A stretch of DNA of 43,295 nt from Christensenellaceae bacterium (GTDB lineage: Bacteria > Bacillota > Clostridia > Christensenellales > DTU072), in NCBI GenBank assembly GCA_031259085.1, contig JAIRMA010000088.1, forward strand, positions 1-43,295, written 5' to 3'. Under the pieces are notes generated by a model that saw only the letters and a list, made by a program, of their open reading frames with translations, made no database searches and was not told where the DNA came from. Shown here in pieces: positions 35,280 to 43,295 of this stretch. The number at the start of each line of letters is the position of its first letter. The stretch's first letter is position 1. The position numbers and the translations under genes are program-made.

Positions 35280-36368
35280 TTATAACAATTCAATAATACG
35301 CTCACTAGTCTCGTCAGTGGTTAGATATTTTTGATTATTTACAGCTATATCAGCAGTCCTGTAACCTACATCAAGGAATTTGATCACTGCATTTTCTATT
35401 TTCACTGCAGCTTCAACTTCATTCAAGGAATATCTCAACATCATTGCAGCTGAAAGAATCGTTGCTATAGGGTTTGCAATTTTCAGATGCGCTATGTCTG
35501 GTGCAGAACCATGAATGGGCTCGTATAATCCTAATTTGGTTGAGCCTAGTGATGCAGATGGAAGCATTCCTATTGATCCTGTTATTTGTGAGGCTTCATC
35601 AGACAAAATGTCACCAAATATGTTATTAGTTAAAATAGTGTCAAACTGGCCAGGGTTTCTTATTAGTTGCATCGCCGCATTATCAACATACATATGTGAC
35701 AAGTCAACATCTTGAAATTCTTTTGAAACCTTGATTACTGTGTTGCGCCACAACATTGATGAGTCTAATACATTTGCTTTATCCACGGAACATACTTTTT
35801 TCTTGCGCCCCCGCGCTACGTTAAATGCCACTCTTGCTATGCGCTCAATTTCTGGGACAGAATATTCTTCGGTATCATAAGCAGAAAAGCATTCGCCATC
35901 TGTATGTTGTGAACCTCTCTTTCCAAAATATATTCCACCCGTTAATTCTCTTATGACCATTATATCAACACCGCCATCTAATATATAATCTTTCAAAGGT
36001 GAAGCATTTTTTAGCGATTTATATACGGTAGCGGGCCTTAGATTAGCAAACAATCCTAACTCATGTCTTATGCCTAATATTCCTTTCTCGGGGCGCATCT
36101 CACCAGCTAGATTATCCCACTTAGTACCACCTACTGCGCCCATTAGTACTGCATCACTAGCCTTGCAAATTTTGACTGTTTCATCTGGCAACGGCACTCC
36201 TACTTTATCAATTGCCGCCCCGCCTATCAATGCTGTTTTTGATATAACTTTGAATCCATATTCATTAGACACCTTGTCTATTACTTTCGTTGTCGCATTT
36301 ATTATTGCAGGACCTATCCCATCCCCTGGCAAGAGCGCTACATTATATACTTTATTCTCATTTTTCAT
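35280..36368 (-). CDS. leuB: 3-isopropylmalate dehydrogenase
   Basis: 362 aa NAD-dependent oxidative decarboxylase of leucine synthesis, acting on 3-isopropylmalate. Motifs include LLPGDGIGP at the N-terminus, the arginines of RPEKGILGIRHELGLFANLRPA, and TNNIFGDILSDEASQITGSIGMLPSAS. The latter holds the metal-binding aspartates and the NAD-contacting loop, with GSAPDIAH following. It is the last gene of the leuA-C-D-B operon; GGGAG lies before the ATG. Confidence 0.97.
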   Translation of the reverse strand: MKNENKVYNVALLPGDGIGPAIINATTKVIDKVSNEYGFKVISKTALIGGAAIDKVGVPLPDETVKICKASDAVLMGAVGGTKWDNLAGEMRPEKGILGIRHELGLFANLRPATVYKSLKNASPLKDYILDGGVDIMVIRELTGGIYFGKRGSQHTDGECFSAYDTEEYSVPEIERIARVAFNVARGRKKKVCSVDKANVLDSSMLWRNTVIKVSKEFQDVDLSHMYVDNAAMQLIRNPGQFDTILTNNIFGDILSDEASQITGSIGMLPSASLGSTKLGLYEPIHGSAPDIAHLKIANPIATILSAAMMLRYSLNEVEAAVKIENAVIKFLDVGYRTADIAVNNQKYLTTDETSERIIELL

Positions 36369-36396
36369 TTATGATCTCCCAAATGATTGATATTTG

Positions 36397-36888
36397 TTAA
36401 TGAGACATATTTTGCTTAGCATAATTCACTAATCCACCAGCACTAATAATGTTTCTCATGAATTCTGGGAACGGCATTGCTTGATATTTTTTCATTGTGG
36501 TAAGGTTATTTATGATTCCATTATCATAATCAATTTCAAGCAAATCCCCATTATTTATTTCCTTTGCATTTTTGCATTCTAGAACGGGTAGTCCTATATT
36601 AATAGAGTTCCTATAAAAAATGCGTGCAAAATTTTCAGCTATGACACATTGTATTCCAGATGCTTTTATAGCAATTGGAGCGTGCTCGCGACTTGATCCA
36701 CAACCAAAATTAATACCTGCTACAATTATGTCTCCAATCTTGACTCTAGTCGCAAATTCATTATCAATATCTTCCATACAGTGCTTTGCCAAATTCTTAG
36801 GATCTGGGTTGTTTAAAACACGCGCTGGTATTATAACATCCGTATCAATATGATCACCATACAAATGTACTTTTCCTTTTGATATCAT
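36397..36888 (-). CDS. leuD: 3-isopropylmalate dehydratase, small subunit
   Basis: 163 aa swivelling domain partner of LeuC; together they isomerise 2- to 3-isopropylmalate. [16 protein letters not shown] and [15 protein letters not shown] are the family signatures. The short length is that of the archaeal/clostridial LeuD type. AAGGAG precedes the start, and it lies 12 bases after leuC. Confidence 0.96.
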   Translation of the reverse strand: MISKGKVHLYGDHIDTDVIIPARVLNNPDPKNLAKHCMEDIDNEFATRVKIGDIIVAGINFGCGSSREHAPIAIKASGIQCVIAENFARIFYRNSINIGLPVLECKNAKEINNGDLLEIDYDNGIINNLTTMKKYQAMPFPEFMRNIISAGGLVNYAKQNMSH

Positions 36889-36900
36889 TTTTCTCTCCTT

Positions 36901-38166
36901 TTAATTAATATAATCTGGACCACAAATTATACCAGATACTGCAGTAGCAGCTGCTACTGCTGGTGATGCAAGATAAATTTCACTTTTTATATGCCCCATC
37001 CTTCCAATAAAATTTCTATTTGTTGTTGACACACACTTTTCACCATCAGCTAAGATCCCCATATGCCCGCCCAAACAAGGTCCACATGTTGGTGTAGATA
37101 CAGCGGCGCCAGCATCAACAAATATAGTCATTAGTCCTTCTGTAACACACTGTCTCCATATGCTTTGCGTAGCTGGGATAATTATACATCGTACTGAATC
37201 TGACACTTTTTTATCTTTTAAAATTTCGGCCACAATTCGCATGTCCTCTATCCTTCCGTTAGTACATGAACCTATGATAACTTGATCAATTTTTATTTTC
37301 ATTGCTTCAGTTTCTTGTATTCCTTTAGTATTTTCTGGCAAATGCGGGAATGCAACAATTGGCTCAATTTGTGACAAGTCAAGCACCACCTCATCTGTAT
37401 AACTCGCATCATCATCTGGAAAATATTCTTTGAAATTAACTACATTACGTTCACTTAAATACTGACGTGTTGATTCGTCGGATGGGAATATCCCATTCTT
37501 TGCACCTGCTTCTACAGCCATGTTAGAAATAGTAAATCTATCGTCCATTGAAAATGCTGATATATTCCCGACAAATTCAAGTGATTTATATCTAGCACCA
37601 TCTACACCTAATTTTCCTATTAGCCATAAAATTGCATCCTTACCAGACACATTTTTTTGTTTTGTATTTTTCACTATCACTTTAATTGCTTCTGGGATTT
37701 TAAACCAACCGCGCCCTGTTGCCATTCCATATGCCATGTCTGTTGATCCCACCCCTGTAGCAAAAGCGTTTAGTGCACCATGCGTACATGTATGTGAATC
37801 AGCACCTATGATGACATCCCCAGGCTTTATTAGTCCTAGCTCTGGCAATAAAGCGTGTTCAACCCCAACGCGTCCAACCTCATAGTAGTGTTTGATTTTA
37901 TATTTGCTTGCAAATTCTCTCACTTTTTTAGTTAATATAGCTGCTGCTATATCTTTATTCGGAGTAAAATGATCTGGAATTAAGGCTATTTTATTATTAT
38001 CAAAAACATCTTTAACGCCCATTTTGTAAAATTCATCAATCGCAACAGGGGCCGTTATATCATTGCCAAACACTAGATCCACTCTACACTCAATAAGTTC
38101 GCCTACTCTAACATGACTTTTATTTGCACTAAATTCCATGATTTTCTGCGTCATTGTCATTCCCAT
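36901..38166 (-). CDS. leuC: 3-isopropylmalate dehydratase, large subunit
   Basis: 421 aa aconitase-superfamily subunit carrying the 4Fe-4S cluster. IGADSHTCTHGALNAFATGVGSTD, GSCTNGRIEDM and CGPCLGGHMG supply the cluster cysteines and substrate contacts. The length is that of the short, archaeal/clostridial LeuC (~420 aa) rather than the ~470 aa enterobacterial form, matching the small LeuD. GGAGG lies 11 bases before the first ATG. Confidence 0.96.
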   Translation of the reverse strand: MGMTMTQKIMEFSANKSHVRVGELIECRVDLVFGNDITAPVAIDEFYKMGVKDVFDNNKIALIPDHFTPNKDIAAAILTKKVREFASKYKIKHYYEVGRVGVEHALLPELGLIKPGDVIIGADSHTCTHGALNAFATGVGSTDMAYGMATGRGWFKIPEAIKVIVKNTKQKNVSGKDAILWLIGKLGVDGARYKSLEFVGNISAFSMDDRFTISNMAVEAGAKNGIFPSDESTRQYLSERNVVNFKEYFPDDDASYTDEVVLDLSQIEPIVAFPHLPENTKGIQETEAMKIKIDQVIIGSCTNGRIEDMRIVAEILKDKKVSDSVRCIIIPATQSIWRQCVTEGLMTIFVDAGAAVSTPTCGPCLGGHMGILADGEKCVSTTNRNFIGRMGHIKSEIYLASPAVAAATAVSGIICGPDYIN

Positions 38167-38192
38167 ATTCAGTCAGTCCTCCAAAGATTTGA

Positions 38193-39704
38193 TTATTGTA
38201 CATCCGCCATTGCTCTGTTTACAGAGTCTAGGTAAGCTAATATAGACGCTTCTATTATATTATGTGATACACTGCGACCTGTATATTGTCGATCGTTTTT
38301 TCTCAGTCTCACTACAACTTCACCTAATGCGTCATCCCCTTCTGGAATGGCTTTAATGTCGTATGATGCTAATGGCCATTGCCCATCTGTTAATTTAGCA
38401 AGGGCACTGTATGTTGTAGTTATAGGACCATCAGCCATATATACATCACTCAAAATTCTATCCCCACACCGAAGAGTGATTTCTATTTTAGACAATGAAT
38501 TAGCACAGGTTGTTAATTTGAAATCTTCCAATTTATATAATTGTGGGATGTCTGACGCATTATCTAAAACAATCGCTTCTAAATCTTCATCTGTTATTTT
38601 CTTCTTCTTGTCAGCTAATTCTTTAAACCGAGCAAAAGCATCATCGATTTTCTCTTTAGTTAAATGGTATCCTAAACTCTCTAAATGCGCACTGAATGCG
38701 TGCCTACCAGACAGTTTTCCCAATACTAATGTGCTCTCTGTTTTTCCTACTGATTGCGGTGTCATTATTTCATAAGTTAAGGGATTTGTTAATACACCAT
38801 GTTGATGTATACCAGATTCATGAGCGAATGCATTATCGCCTACTATTGGCTTACAGACGTGGATCGGAACTCCTGTTAATTTTGATATTCGTTTGCTTGT
38901 TCTGTATATAGCAGATGTGTTAATATTATGCGTTAAGTTGAATAAATCTTTTCGGGTTGCGAGGGCCATAATAACTTCTTCTAATGCACAATTGCCAGCT
39001 CGTTCGCCTATTCCATTTACCGTAGTCTCTATCTGGCGTGCTCCATTTTGGAGTGCTACTATTGTATTAGAAACTGCTAACCCTAAGTCATTATGACAAT
39101 GCACGCTAATGATAGCATTTGATATATTTGGCACGTTTTCTTTTATTGCTGCTATAAAAGCTCCAAATTCATTGGGGATTTTGTAGCCAACCGTGTCAGG
39201 TATGTTTACAGTTGTAGCTCCAGCATCTATTACAGCCTGTAAAACTTTATACATGAATTCAGGATCACTGCGACTTGCATCTTCACAGGAAAACTCTATA
39301 TCATTGCAAAGAGTCTTAGCGTACTGAACACAGCTAACCGCTCGGTCAAACACCTCTTCTGGAGTAGTTTTCAATTTGTACTTCATATGAATTTCTGATG
39401 TTGCTAAAAACAAATGTAGACGAGGTTTCTTTGCTTTTTTTACCGCATCCCATCCTCTGTCTATATCAGCTGTGATACACCTACATAATGCGGCTACAGT
39501 ACAATTAACAGTTTCCGCCACGCTCTTAACAGCGGCATAATCGCCATTTGAAGCGGCAGGAAAACCTGCTTCAATTATGTCAACACCAAGCGCCTCTAAC
39601 TGTTTTGCTATTTCTACTTTTTCAGTCAGATTCAAGTTAACACCTGGTGTCTGTTCACCGTCTCGCAAGGTTGTGTCAAAGATAATAATTCTATTACTCT
39701 CCAT
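38193..39704 (-). CDS. leuA: 2-isopropylmalate synthase
   Basis: 503 aa. It condenses acetyl-CoA with 2-oxoisovalerate, the first committed step of leucine synthesis. The catalytic barrel has FDTTLRDGEQTPGVNL, VHCHNDLGLA and NGIGERAGNCALEEV (metal and substrate residues). The C-terminal ~130 residues are the LeuA allosteric dimer domain (GDDALGEVVVRL, GRSVSHNIIEASILAYLDSVNR), so leucine feedback is expected. Homocitrate or citramalate synthase is unlikely given the leuCDB neighbours and the T-box. GGAG precedes the start. Confidence 0.96.
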   Translation of the reverse strand: MESNRIIIFDTTLRDGEQTPGVNLNLTEKVEIAKQLEALGVDIIEAGFPAASNGDYAAVKSVAETVNCTVAALCRCITADIDRGWDAVKKAKKPRLHLFLATSEIHMKYKLKTTPEEVFDRAVSCVQYAKTLCNDIEFSCEDASRSDPEFMYKVLQAVIDAGATTVNIPDTVGYKIPNEFGAFIAAIKENVPNISNAIISVHCHNDLGLAVSNTIVALQNGARQIETTVNGIGERAGNCALEEVIMALATRKDLFNLTHNINTSAIYRTSKRISKLTGVPIHVCKPIVGDNAFAHESGIHQHGVLTNPLTYEIMTPQSVGKTESTLVLGKLSGRHAFSAHLESLGYHLTKEKIDDAFARFKELADKKKKITDEDLEAIVLDNASDIPQLYKLEDFKLTTCANSLSKIEITLRCGDRILSDVYMADGPITTTYSALAKLTDGQWPLASYDIKAIPEGDDALGEVVVRLRKNDRQYTGRSVSHNIIEASILAYLDSVNRAMADVQ

Positions 39705-39750
39705 ATATAATTTCTCCAGATATTTAATGAGACTTTATATGGATACAATT

Positions 39751-39793
39751 AAAAAACCGTCCATAACAAGCCTTGTATAAAGCGTCAGGACGG
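39751..39793 (-). terminator. T-box attenuator terminator
   Basis: The arms CCGTCC and GGACGG close a hairpin that, on the minus strand, is followed by TTTTTT (39756-39751). The 5' side overlaps the T-box region, so antiterminator and terminator are mutually exclusive. It ends about 47 bases before leuA. Confidence 0.85.
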
Positions 39794-40035
39794 AGATAAC
39801 CCGCGGTACCACCTAACTTCGCACAAATAATAGCGCGCACTCAACTCACGGAGAGAAAACTCGATGAGGTCTCTTTTAACGGGGAGGAACCGGCATGGCT
39901 TACTTGCGATTTATGTGTTCAGCTAGCTGCTCCAGGATGAGTTGTTATCTATGTTTTCAAATCGTCACACCAACCCGATTCTCTCTGATGACAAACATTC
40001 GTTAACACGTTTATATACAAACGATTCCTTTCATT
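39751..40035 (-). promoter_or_regulatory. T-box leader (leucine) of the leu operon
   Basis: On the minus strand this has the AGAGAG and GGTTGGTG elements of stem I, a likely specifier codon CTC at 39939-39941 in ACTCAT, and the universal T-box GGTGGTACCGCG at 39802-39813. An intrinsic terminator follows. Uncharged tRNA-Leu would pair with both sites and allow read-through. The specifier reading is by pattern and its fit to leuACDB. The 5' end is approximate. Confidence 0.93.
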
Positions 40036-40817
40036 GCATTTATAATATTGAAATTAAGTTATTTTAGATTTAGTTCAAATCTAATATTTATATTAACATA
40101 TATTTTTTAAATGGTCAATATATAAAAATAGTGAGTTTTAAAAGTAAACAAACAAGTAAACAAACTTTTGACGATTATCTTTATACACTGTCTAATGTCA
40201 TTTTTACTAATAAAGACAAATTTCATTAAAACCCATAACGCCTAACAAGCGTTTAGGAATCTAAGAATTGCGTCAACACCAAAATAAATAGAGTCACAAG
40301 AAACATCTTTTAAAATGTCTGTGAGTCTAAAAGTCTTATAATATTTTAATTTTAATATCACAATTTCAAGTTGTAAATATTTGGCTTTGTATGTATTTAA
40401 CTTTTATATATCAACATATTGAATATTCCTATAAATTCTAGTAATAGACCAAACATCCTTTTTACTGCATATTATATAGAATACACCCATTTTCCCCATT
40501 AATTTTAATGTATTATTTGCTTTTATTAAGTCTCTTATTGCAAAATTATATCCTAAAATTACGATATAGAGTTGTTAAATGTAATAAGGAAATACTAATC
40601 ATCACCTTCATTAACAAGAGCTTCAATTTTGAAAAATCAAATATCGATTAGTATTAGAAATGATAATCAATATGGCAAAACATTCGTATATTTGATATGA
40701 TGGCAGTCAAGCTTAGCAATAGAAGTGAGTGACGCATTTAGAGTGGCATCTTAAAAACGCTGAATGATATTATGAATAAAAATCAGTTGATTGGTAGATT
40801 TATATAGAGTTAGCTCA
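40036..40817. other. gene-free AT-rich region between spoVAE and the leu leader
   Basis: No ORF with a ribosome binding site. A short AACGC/GCGTT hairpin is near 40240. No clear terminator for the spoVA operon and no confident promoter for the leu leader were identified. Confidence 0.4.
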
Positions 40818-41180
40818 TTATTTTTTAGTTTTTGATTTTGAAATAAGTCCTGCTATGAACCCAAGAAAAATTACAGTAGACAGACACAACGCAATAGATT
40901 CAAGGCCTCCAGATAAGGCGCCAATTAATCCGTTATTTTGGGCTCCATTGATCGCCCCGCGTGCTAATAAACTACCAAAACCAGTGATAGGAACAGTGGC
41001 TCCGGTCTGTCCAAAAGCTACTAGATATTTGTACAAGCCAATTACTTCTAAAAATGCGCCAATCAAGAGAAACATTACTAATATTTTAGCTGTGGTTAAT
41101 TTAGTTGTGTTAATTAGAAGCTGCCCGCTTAAGCAAATTATGCCACCAATGACAAACACTCTCAAATATACTAAGATCAT
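40818..41180 (-). CDS. spoVAE: stage V sporulation protein AE
   Basis: 120 aa membrane protein with about four hydrophobic segments. The motif TGFGSLLARGAINGAQNNGLIGALSGG is typical of SpoVAE/SpoVAEb. It is part of the SpoVA channel in the spore inner membrane that moves dipicolinic acid in during sporulation and out at germination. The start overlaps the spoVAD stop (ATGA). Expression from the forespore (sigma-G) is expected from family knowledge; no clear sigma-G box was located. Confidence 0.93.
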   Translation of the reverse strand: MILVYLRVFVIGGIICLSGQLLINTTKLTTAKILVMFLLIGAFLEVIGLYKYLVAFGQTGATVPITGFGSLLARGAINGAQNNGLIGALSGGLESIALCLSTVIFLGFIAGLISKSKTKK

Positions 41181-42190
41181 TCTCCCCCTCGCTGAATTCT
41201 TTCAAAGGCGATAGCATGAGCTATTGCGGGTATCGATTGCCGTTGCAAACAAGATGTTTTAGACAACAGTGATCCAGTGGGAATAAATAACACTCTTTTG
41301 TATGTTTTATCCAAGAGTTTTTTGAACACATACGCATTGAATACTAGAGCAGAACAGGCAGCCCCACTCCCTCCTTGCCCACTATCCTTATCACTATCAA
41401 ATATGATACAACCACAATCCGAATAAAGAGGTATGTTCAAATTCAATTGTTGCTTTTTAGCACATATTCTTAATAATTCTGAACCTGCAACACCCAAGTC
41501 GCCTGTAATGATCAAATCATAATAGGAAGGATTGCGATTTAATGCGCTCAAATGCGCGGATAGTGTGCATAATGCTGCAGGTACCATCGCCGCACCCATA
41601 TTAGTAGAATCTTTAATCCCGAGATCAACTACTTTGCCTATTGTCACAGATTCAACTCTAATCTTGCCTTTTAAGGTATTCAACATTAGAGCCGCTGCAC
41701 CTGTAACTGTCCACTGTGAGGATGGAGGTCGCTGCGAGCTTAGCTCAAGGGGGAATCTGAATTGTCTCTCTGCCGTGGAAAAATGACTACTAGTTGAACA
41801 TATAATTTTTTGTGAATGCCCACTTTCAATAAACAAAGATGCAATAATAATAGAGAGCCCATAACTAGCGCATGCAGCAAATGCGCCGATAAATGGAATG
41901 TCTAATTCACGCATTGCGAAACTTGTCGCATAGAGTTCGTTATTTAGGTCGCCTCCGATGCAAAAATTCAGTTCGTCGCATCTAGTTTTTGTCTTATTTA
42001 AAAGATAACCTATCACACATCTATGAATTTTGCTCTCAAAAATCTCATAACTTTTTTGCCCGAGTAAATCATCATCTAGGGTTTTATCGAAATATTTGCC
42101 CAATGGACCTTGAGCTTCTTTTGGCCCAGCAATTGACGCCACATCAGCAATCAAAATTCTCTTTTTAAATACTATTGTTTGACTTATCAT
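41177..42190 (-). CDS. spoVAD: stage V sporulation protein AD
   Basis: 337 aa thiolase-fold protein that binds dipicolinic acid in the SpoVA complex. The N-terminus has SIAGPKEAQGPLGKYFD and the centre GAFAACASYGLSI and SSHFSTAERQFRFPLE, all characteristic. A GTG ten codons upstream is in frame, but the ATG at 42190 overlaps the spoVAC stop (ATGA) and has a GGGAG site, so it is preferred. Confidence 0.95.
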   Translation of the reverse strand: MISQTIVFKKRILIADVASIAGPKEAQGPLGKYFDKTLDDDLLGQKSYEIFESKIHRCVIGYLLNKTKTRCDELNFCIGGDLNNELYATSFAMRELDIPFIGAFAACASYGLSIIIASLFIESGHSQKIICSTSSHFSTAERQFRFPLELSSQRPPSSQWTVTGAAALMLNTLKGKIRVESVTIGKVVDLGIKDSTNMGAAMVPAALCTLSAHLSALNRNPSYYDLIITGDLGVAGSELLRICAKKQQLNLNIPLYSDCGCIIFDSDKDSGQGGSGAACSALVFNAYVFKKLLDKTYKRVLFIPTGSLLSKTSCLQRQSIPAIAHAIAFERIQRGGE

Positions 42191-42645
42191 AGGGCGGGAA
42201 CTCCCTGTATAATGAAACACACAATTCCGATGATTATTGACATAACAATACCTGTAACTAATACGGGCCCTGCTATGATGAACATATTAGCACAGAGGCC
42301 TGTTATAATCCCCTCTCTCCTATGCTCAATCGCAGGAGATATTATAGAATTGGCAAAGCCTGTTATGGGAATTATCGCGCCAGCTCCGCCAAATTCTCCT
42401 ATTTTATCATAGACGCCAATACACGTAAGTATGGAAGCAATTAACACAAGGGATATTGCGACAATGTTTTTAATATGCGTGTCTGGGATAGACTTAAACA
42501 GGAAGGTATATATATCATAAAGTGATTGCCCCAAACATGAAATGAAACCGCCAACAAAAAAGGCACGCACTAATGTAGCTAGATGTTTAGTTTTGGGATT
42601 ATGATCGTTTACAAATTTAAGATACTCTTTATTGTGCTCGTTCAT
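42187..42645 (-). CDS. spoVAC: stage V sporulation protein AC
   Basis: 152 aa with about four or five membrane segments. RAFFVGGFISCLGQ and GAGAIIPITGFANSIISPAIEHRREG are family signatures. SpoVAC is thought to be the mechanosensitive channel part of the complex. The frame can extend to a TTG at 42702, but the ATG at 42645 gives the family-like start MNEHNKEYLKF. That ATG lies inside a short upstream ORF in another frame (42629-42727), so translation may be coupled. The start is the least certain point. Confidence 0.92.
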   Translation of the reverse strand: MNEHNKEYLKFVNDHNPKTKHLATLVRAFFVGGFISCLGQSLYDIYTFLFKSIPDTHIKNIVAISLVLIASILTCIGVYDKIGEFGGAGAIIPITGFANSIISPAIEHRREGIITGLCANMFIIAGPVLVTGIVMSIIIGIVCFIIQGVPAL

Positions 42646-42727
42646 CGTTTTCATCCATGATATTAGCAACGGCGGGGTTGAAGATTTTCTCACTTTTGTC
42701 AATTTTGTTTGGCGCTCTCTTTTTCAT
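42629..42727 (-). CDS. 32-residue ORF overlapping the spoVAC start
   Basis: Starts MKKRAPNKIDKSEKIFN, basic at the N-terminus and acidic at the end (DENDERAQ). It overlaps the chosen spoVAC start codon in another frame by 17 bases. No clear ribosome binding site. It may be a coupling leader peptide or the real spoVAC N-terminus cut off by a frameshift. No homolog is recognised. Confidence 0.25.
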   Translation of the reverse strand: MKKRAPNKIDKSEKIFNPAVANIMDENDERAQ

Positions 42728-42878
42728 AATTTGAATTTTAGACAAATTAAGCAAAATTATACAATTGAATAATACGAATCAAGATTTAGTTTAGCATAGT
42801 ACACACTTGTTTATTCTGATAGTATGTTTTTGTTTTATTGAAATATGTTGTGGTAGACTATATTCATGTTCTCACTAT

Positions 42879-42996
42879 GATGAAGTAATTAAAGCAATAG
42901 TAGAAAAAAATGGGTCTAGAATTAGATTATGAAACCTGGTCACTCAAAAGATTAACAGAATTGTTTAGTAAAAGAACTTTAAGAAAGAACACATGA
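42879..42996 (+). pseudogene. IS630-like transposase remnant
   Basis: Two short frames join as DEVIKAIVEKN and then GLELDYETWSLKRLTELFSK. The pattern 'ELGL-x-x-x-x-W(S/T)L-x-x-L' is the helix-turn-helix of IS630-family transposases. Only about 40 residues survive, with a frameshift between them and a stop after RTLRKNT. No terminal inverted repeats were seen. Confidence 0.4.
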
Positions 42997-43149
42997 CTTA
43001 AAAAAAATATCCAAATTATTTTGGTAGTAACTTAATCGACATTTATTCATAAATATCTTGTACTTATACAGATATCTAGAAACGTAATTTTAATTCCAAC
43101 TGCAAAACAGAGGATAAGAAGCAAAAAAAAGGATAATAAAACGACAATG

Positions 43150-43173
43150 CCCCTGCGGTCAAAACCGTAGGGG
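43150..43173 (+). repeat. GC-rich hairpin in a 5' leader
   Basis: CCCCTGCGGT, loop CAAA, ACCGTAGGGG: ten pairs including one G-U. It is followed by A residues, not T residues, so it is not a plus-strand terminator. It lies about 100 bases before the ATG at 43277 and may stabilise or regulate that leader. Confidence 0.5.
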
Positions 43174-43276
43174 ATAAAAAACAATCTATGAGAAATCAGA
43201 AAAGACAGATAAAGATTTTAAATATTACTTAATATGAGAATAAAAAAGCAATTAAAAAATTAGGAGGTATCACAAA

Positions 43277-43295
43277 ATGAATGCCAATATATGGA
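43277..43295 (+). CDS. start of a gene cut by the window edge
   Basis: Six codons, MNANIW, follow a strong AGGAGGT site eight bases before the ATG (43262-43268). The product cannot be identified from this fragment. Confidence 0.55.

Larger units (their letters stand above)
42728..43276. other. right-edge intergenic region
   Basis: Holds the presumed spoVA promoter region (a TATAAT with a TTGATT 15 bases ahead on the minus strand, not ideal), a transposase remnant at 42879-42996 and a strong hairpin at 43150-43173 in the leader of the next gene. Confidence 0.45.

Overview
The window looks like chromosomal DNA from a low-GC, endospore-forming Firmicute, most likely a Clostridia-type anaerobe. 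The basis is an AT-rich sequence with strong Shine-Dalgarno sites, a spoVAC-spoVAD-spoVAE germination/sporulation operon, a T-box leader before the leucine operon, the DapL aminotransferase variant of lysine/peptidoglycan synthesis, an iron-sulfur old-yellow-enzyme flavoprotein, and a split glutamate synthase made of separate subunits. I cannot name a genus from sequence alone.

Layout. 0.3-15 kb is almost entirely minus-strand housekeeping: polA-coaE-dinB; a lacZ-type beta-galactosidase, a patatin-like phospholipase and a PTS EIIC-like membrane protein in one tight run; purA; dapL; dapF; and a coiled-coil/zinc-ribbon protein. 15.1-17.3 kb is an accessory island: about 1.1 kb of non-coding, AT-rich DNA with a consensus promoter and hairpins, then a plus-strand, visibly GC-richer DUF1016/YhcG-type PDDEXK nuclease gene broken by one frameshift. 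17.4-21.1 kb (minus) holds the NAD(P)HX-repair enzyme Nnr directly behind a large flavin/Fe-S oxidoreductase. A lone acpP follows on the plus strand, with a consensus promoter and a paired operator-like repeat.

22.3-29.1 kb (plus) is a nitrogen-assimilation operon: glutaminase-type amidotransferase subunit, FMN/Fe-S synthase subunit, four-cluster ferredoxin, FAD/NAD oxidoreductase, GXGXG subunit and glutamine synthetase. Together these can form a complete GS-GOGAT cycle from split subunits. The last gene, a low-molecular-weight tyrosine phosphatase-like ORF, overlaps glnA by one base and is frameshifted at an A6 run. 29.2-33.9 kb (minus) is ksgA-tatD-metG-zinc phospholipase C, with a clear promoter in front. 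33.9-35.3 kb is a gene-poor stretch with decayed ORFs, an 18-codon ORF with a strong ribosome binding site, and a perfect 12-bp hairpin. 35.3-40.0 kb is leuA-leuC-leuD-leuB under a leucine T-box. 40.8-42.7 kb is spoVAC-AD-AE. The right edge holds a transposase remnant and the first codons of a new gene.

Most of the window is ordinary core metabolism. The parts that deserve attention are the hairpin-tandem leader and broken nuclease at 16.1-17.3 kb, the frameshifted phosphatase fused to the GS-GOGAT operon, the acpP operator, the lacZ-patatin-EIIC operon, and the 34-35 kb debris with its tiny ORF plus hairpin. I saw no CRISPR array, rRNA or intact tRNA.
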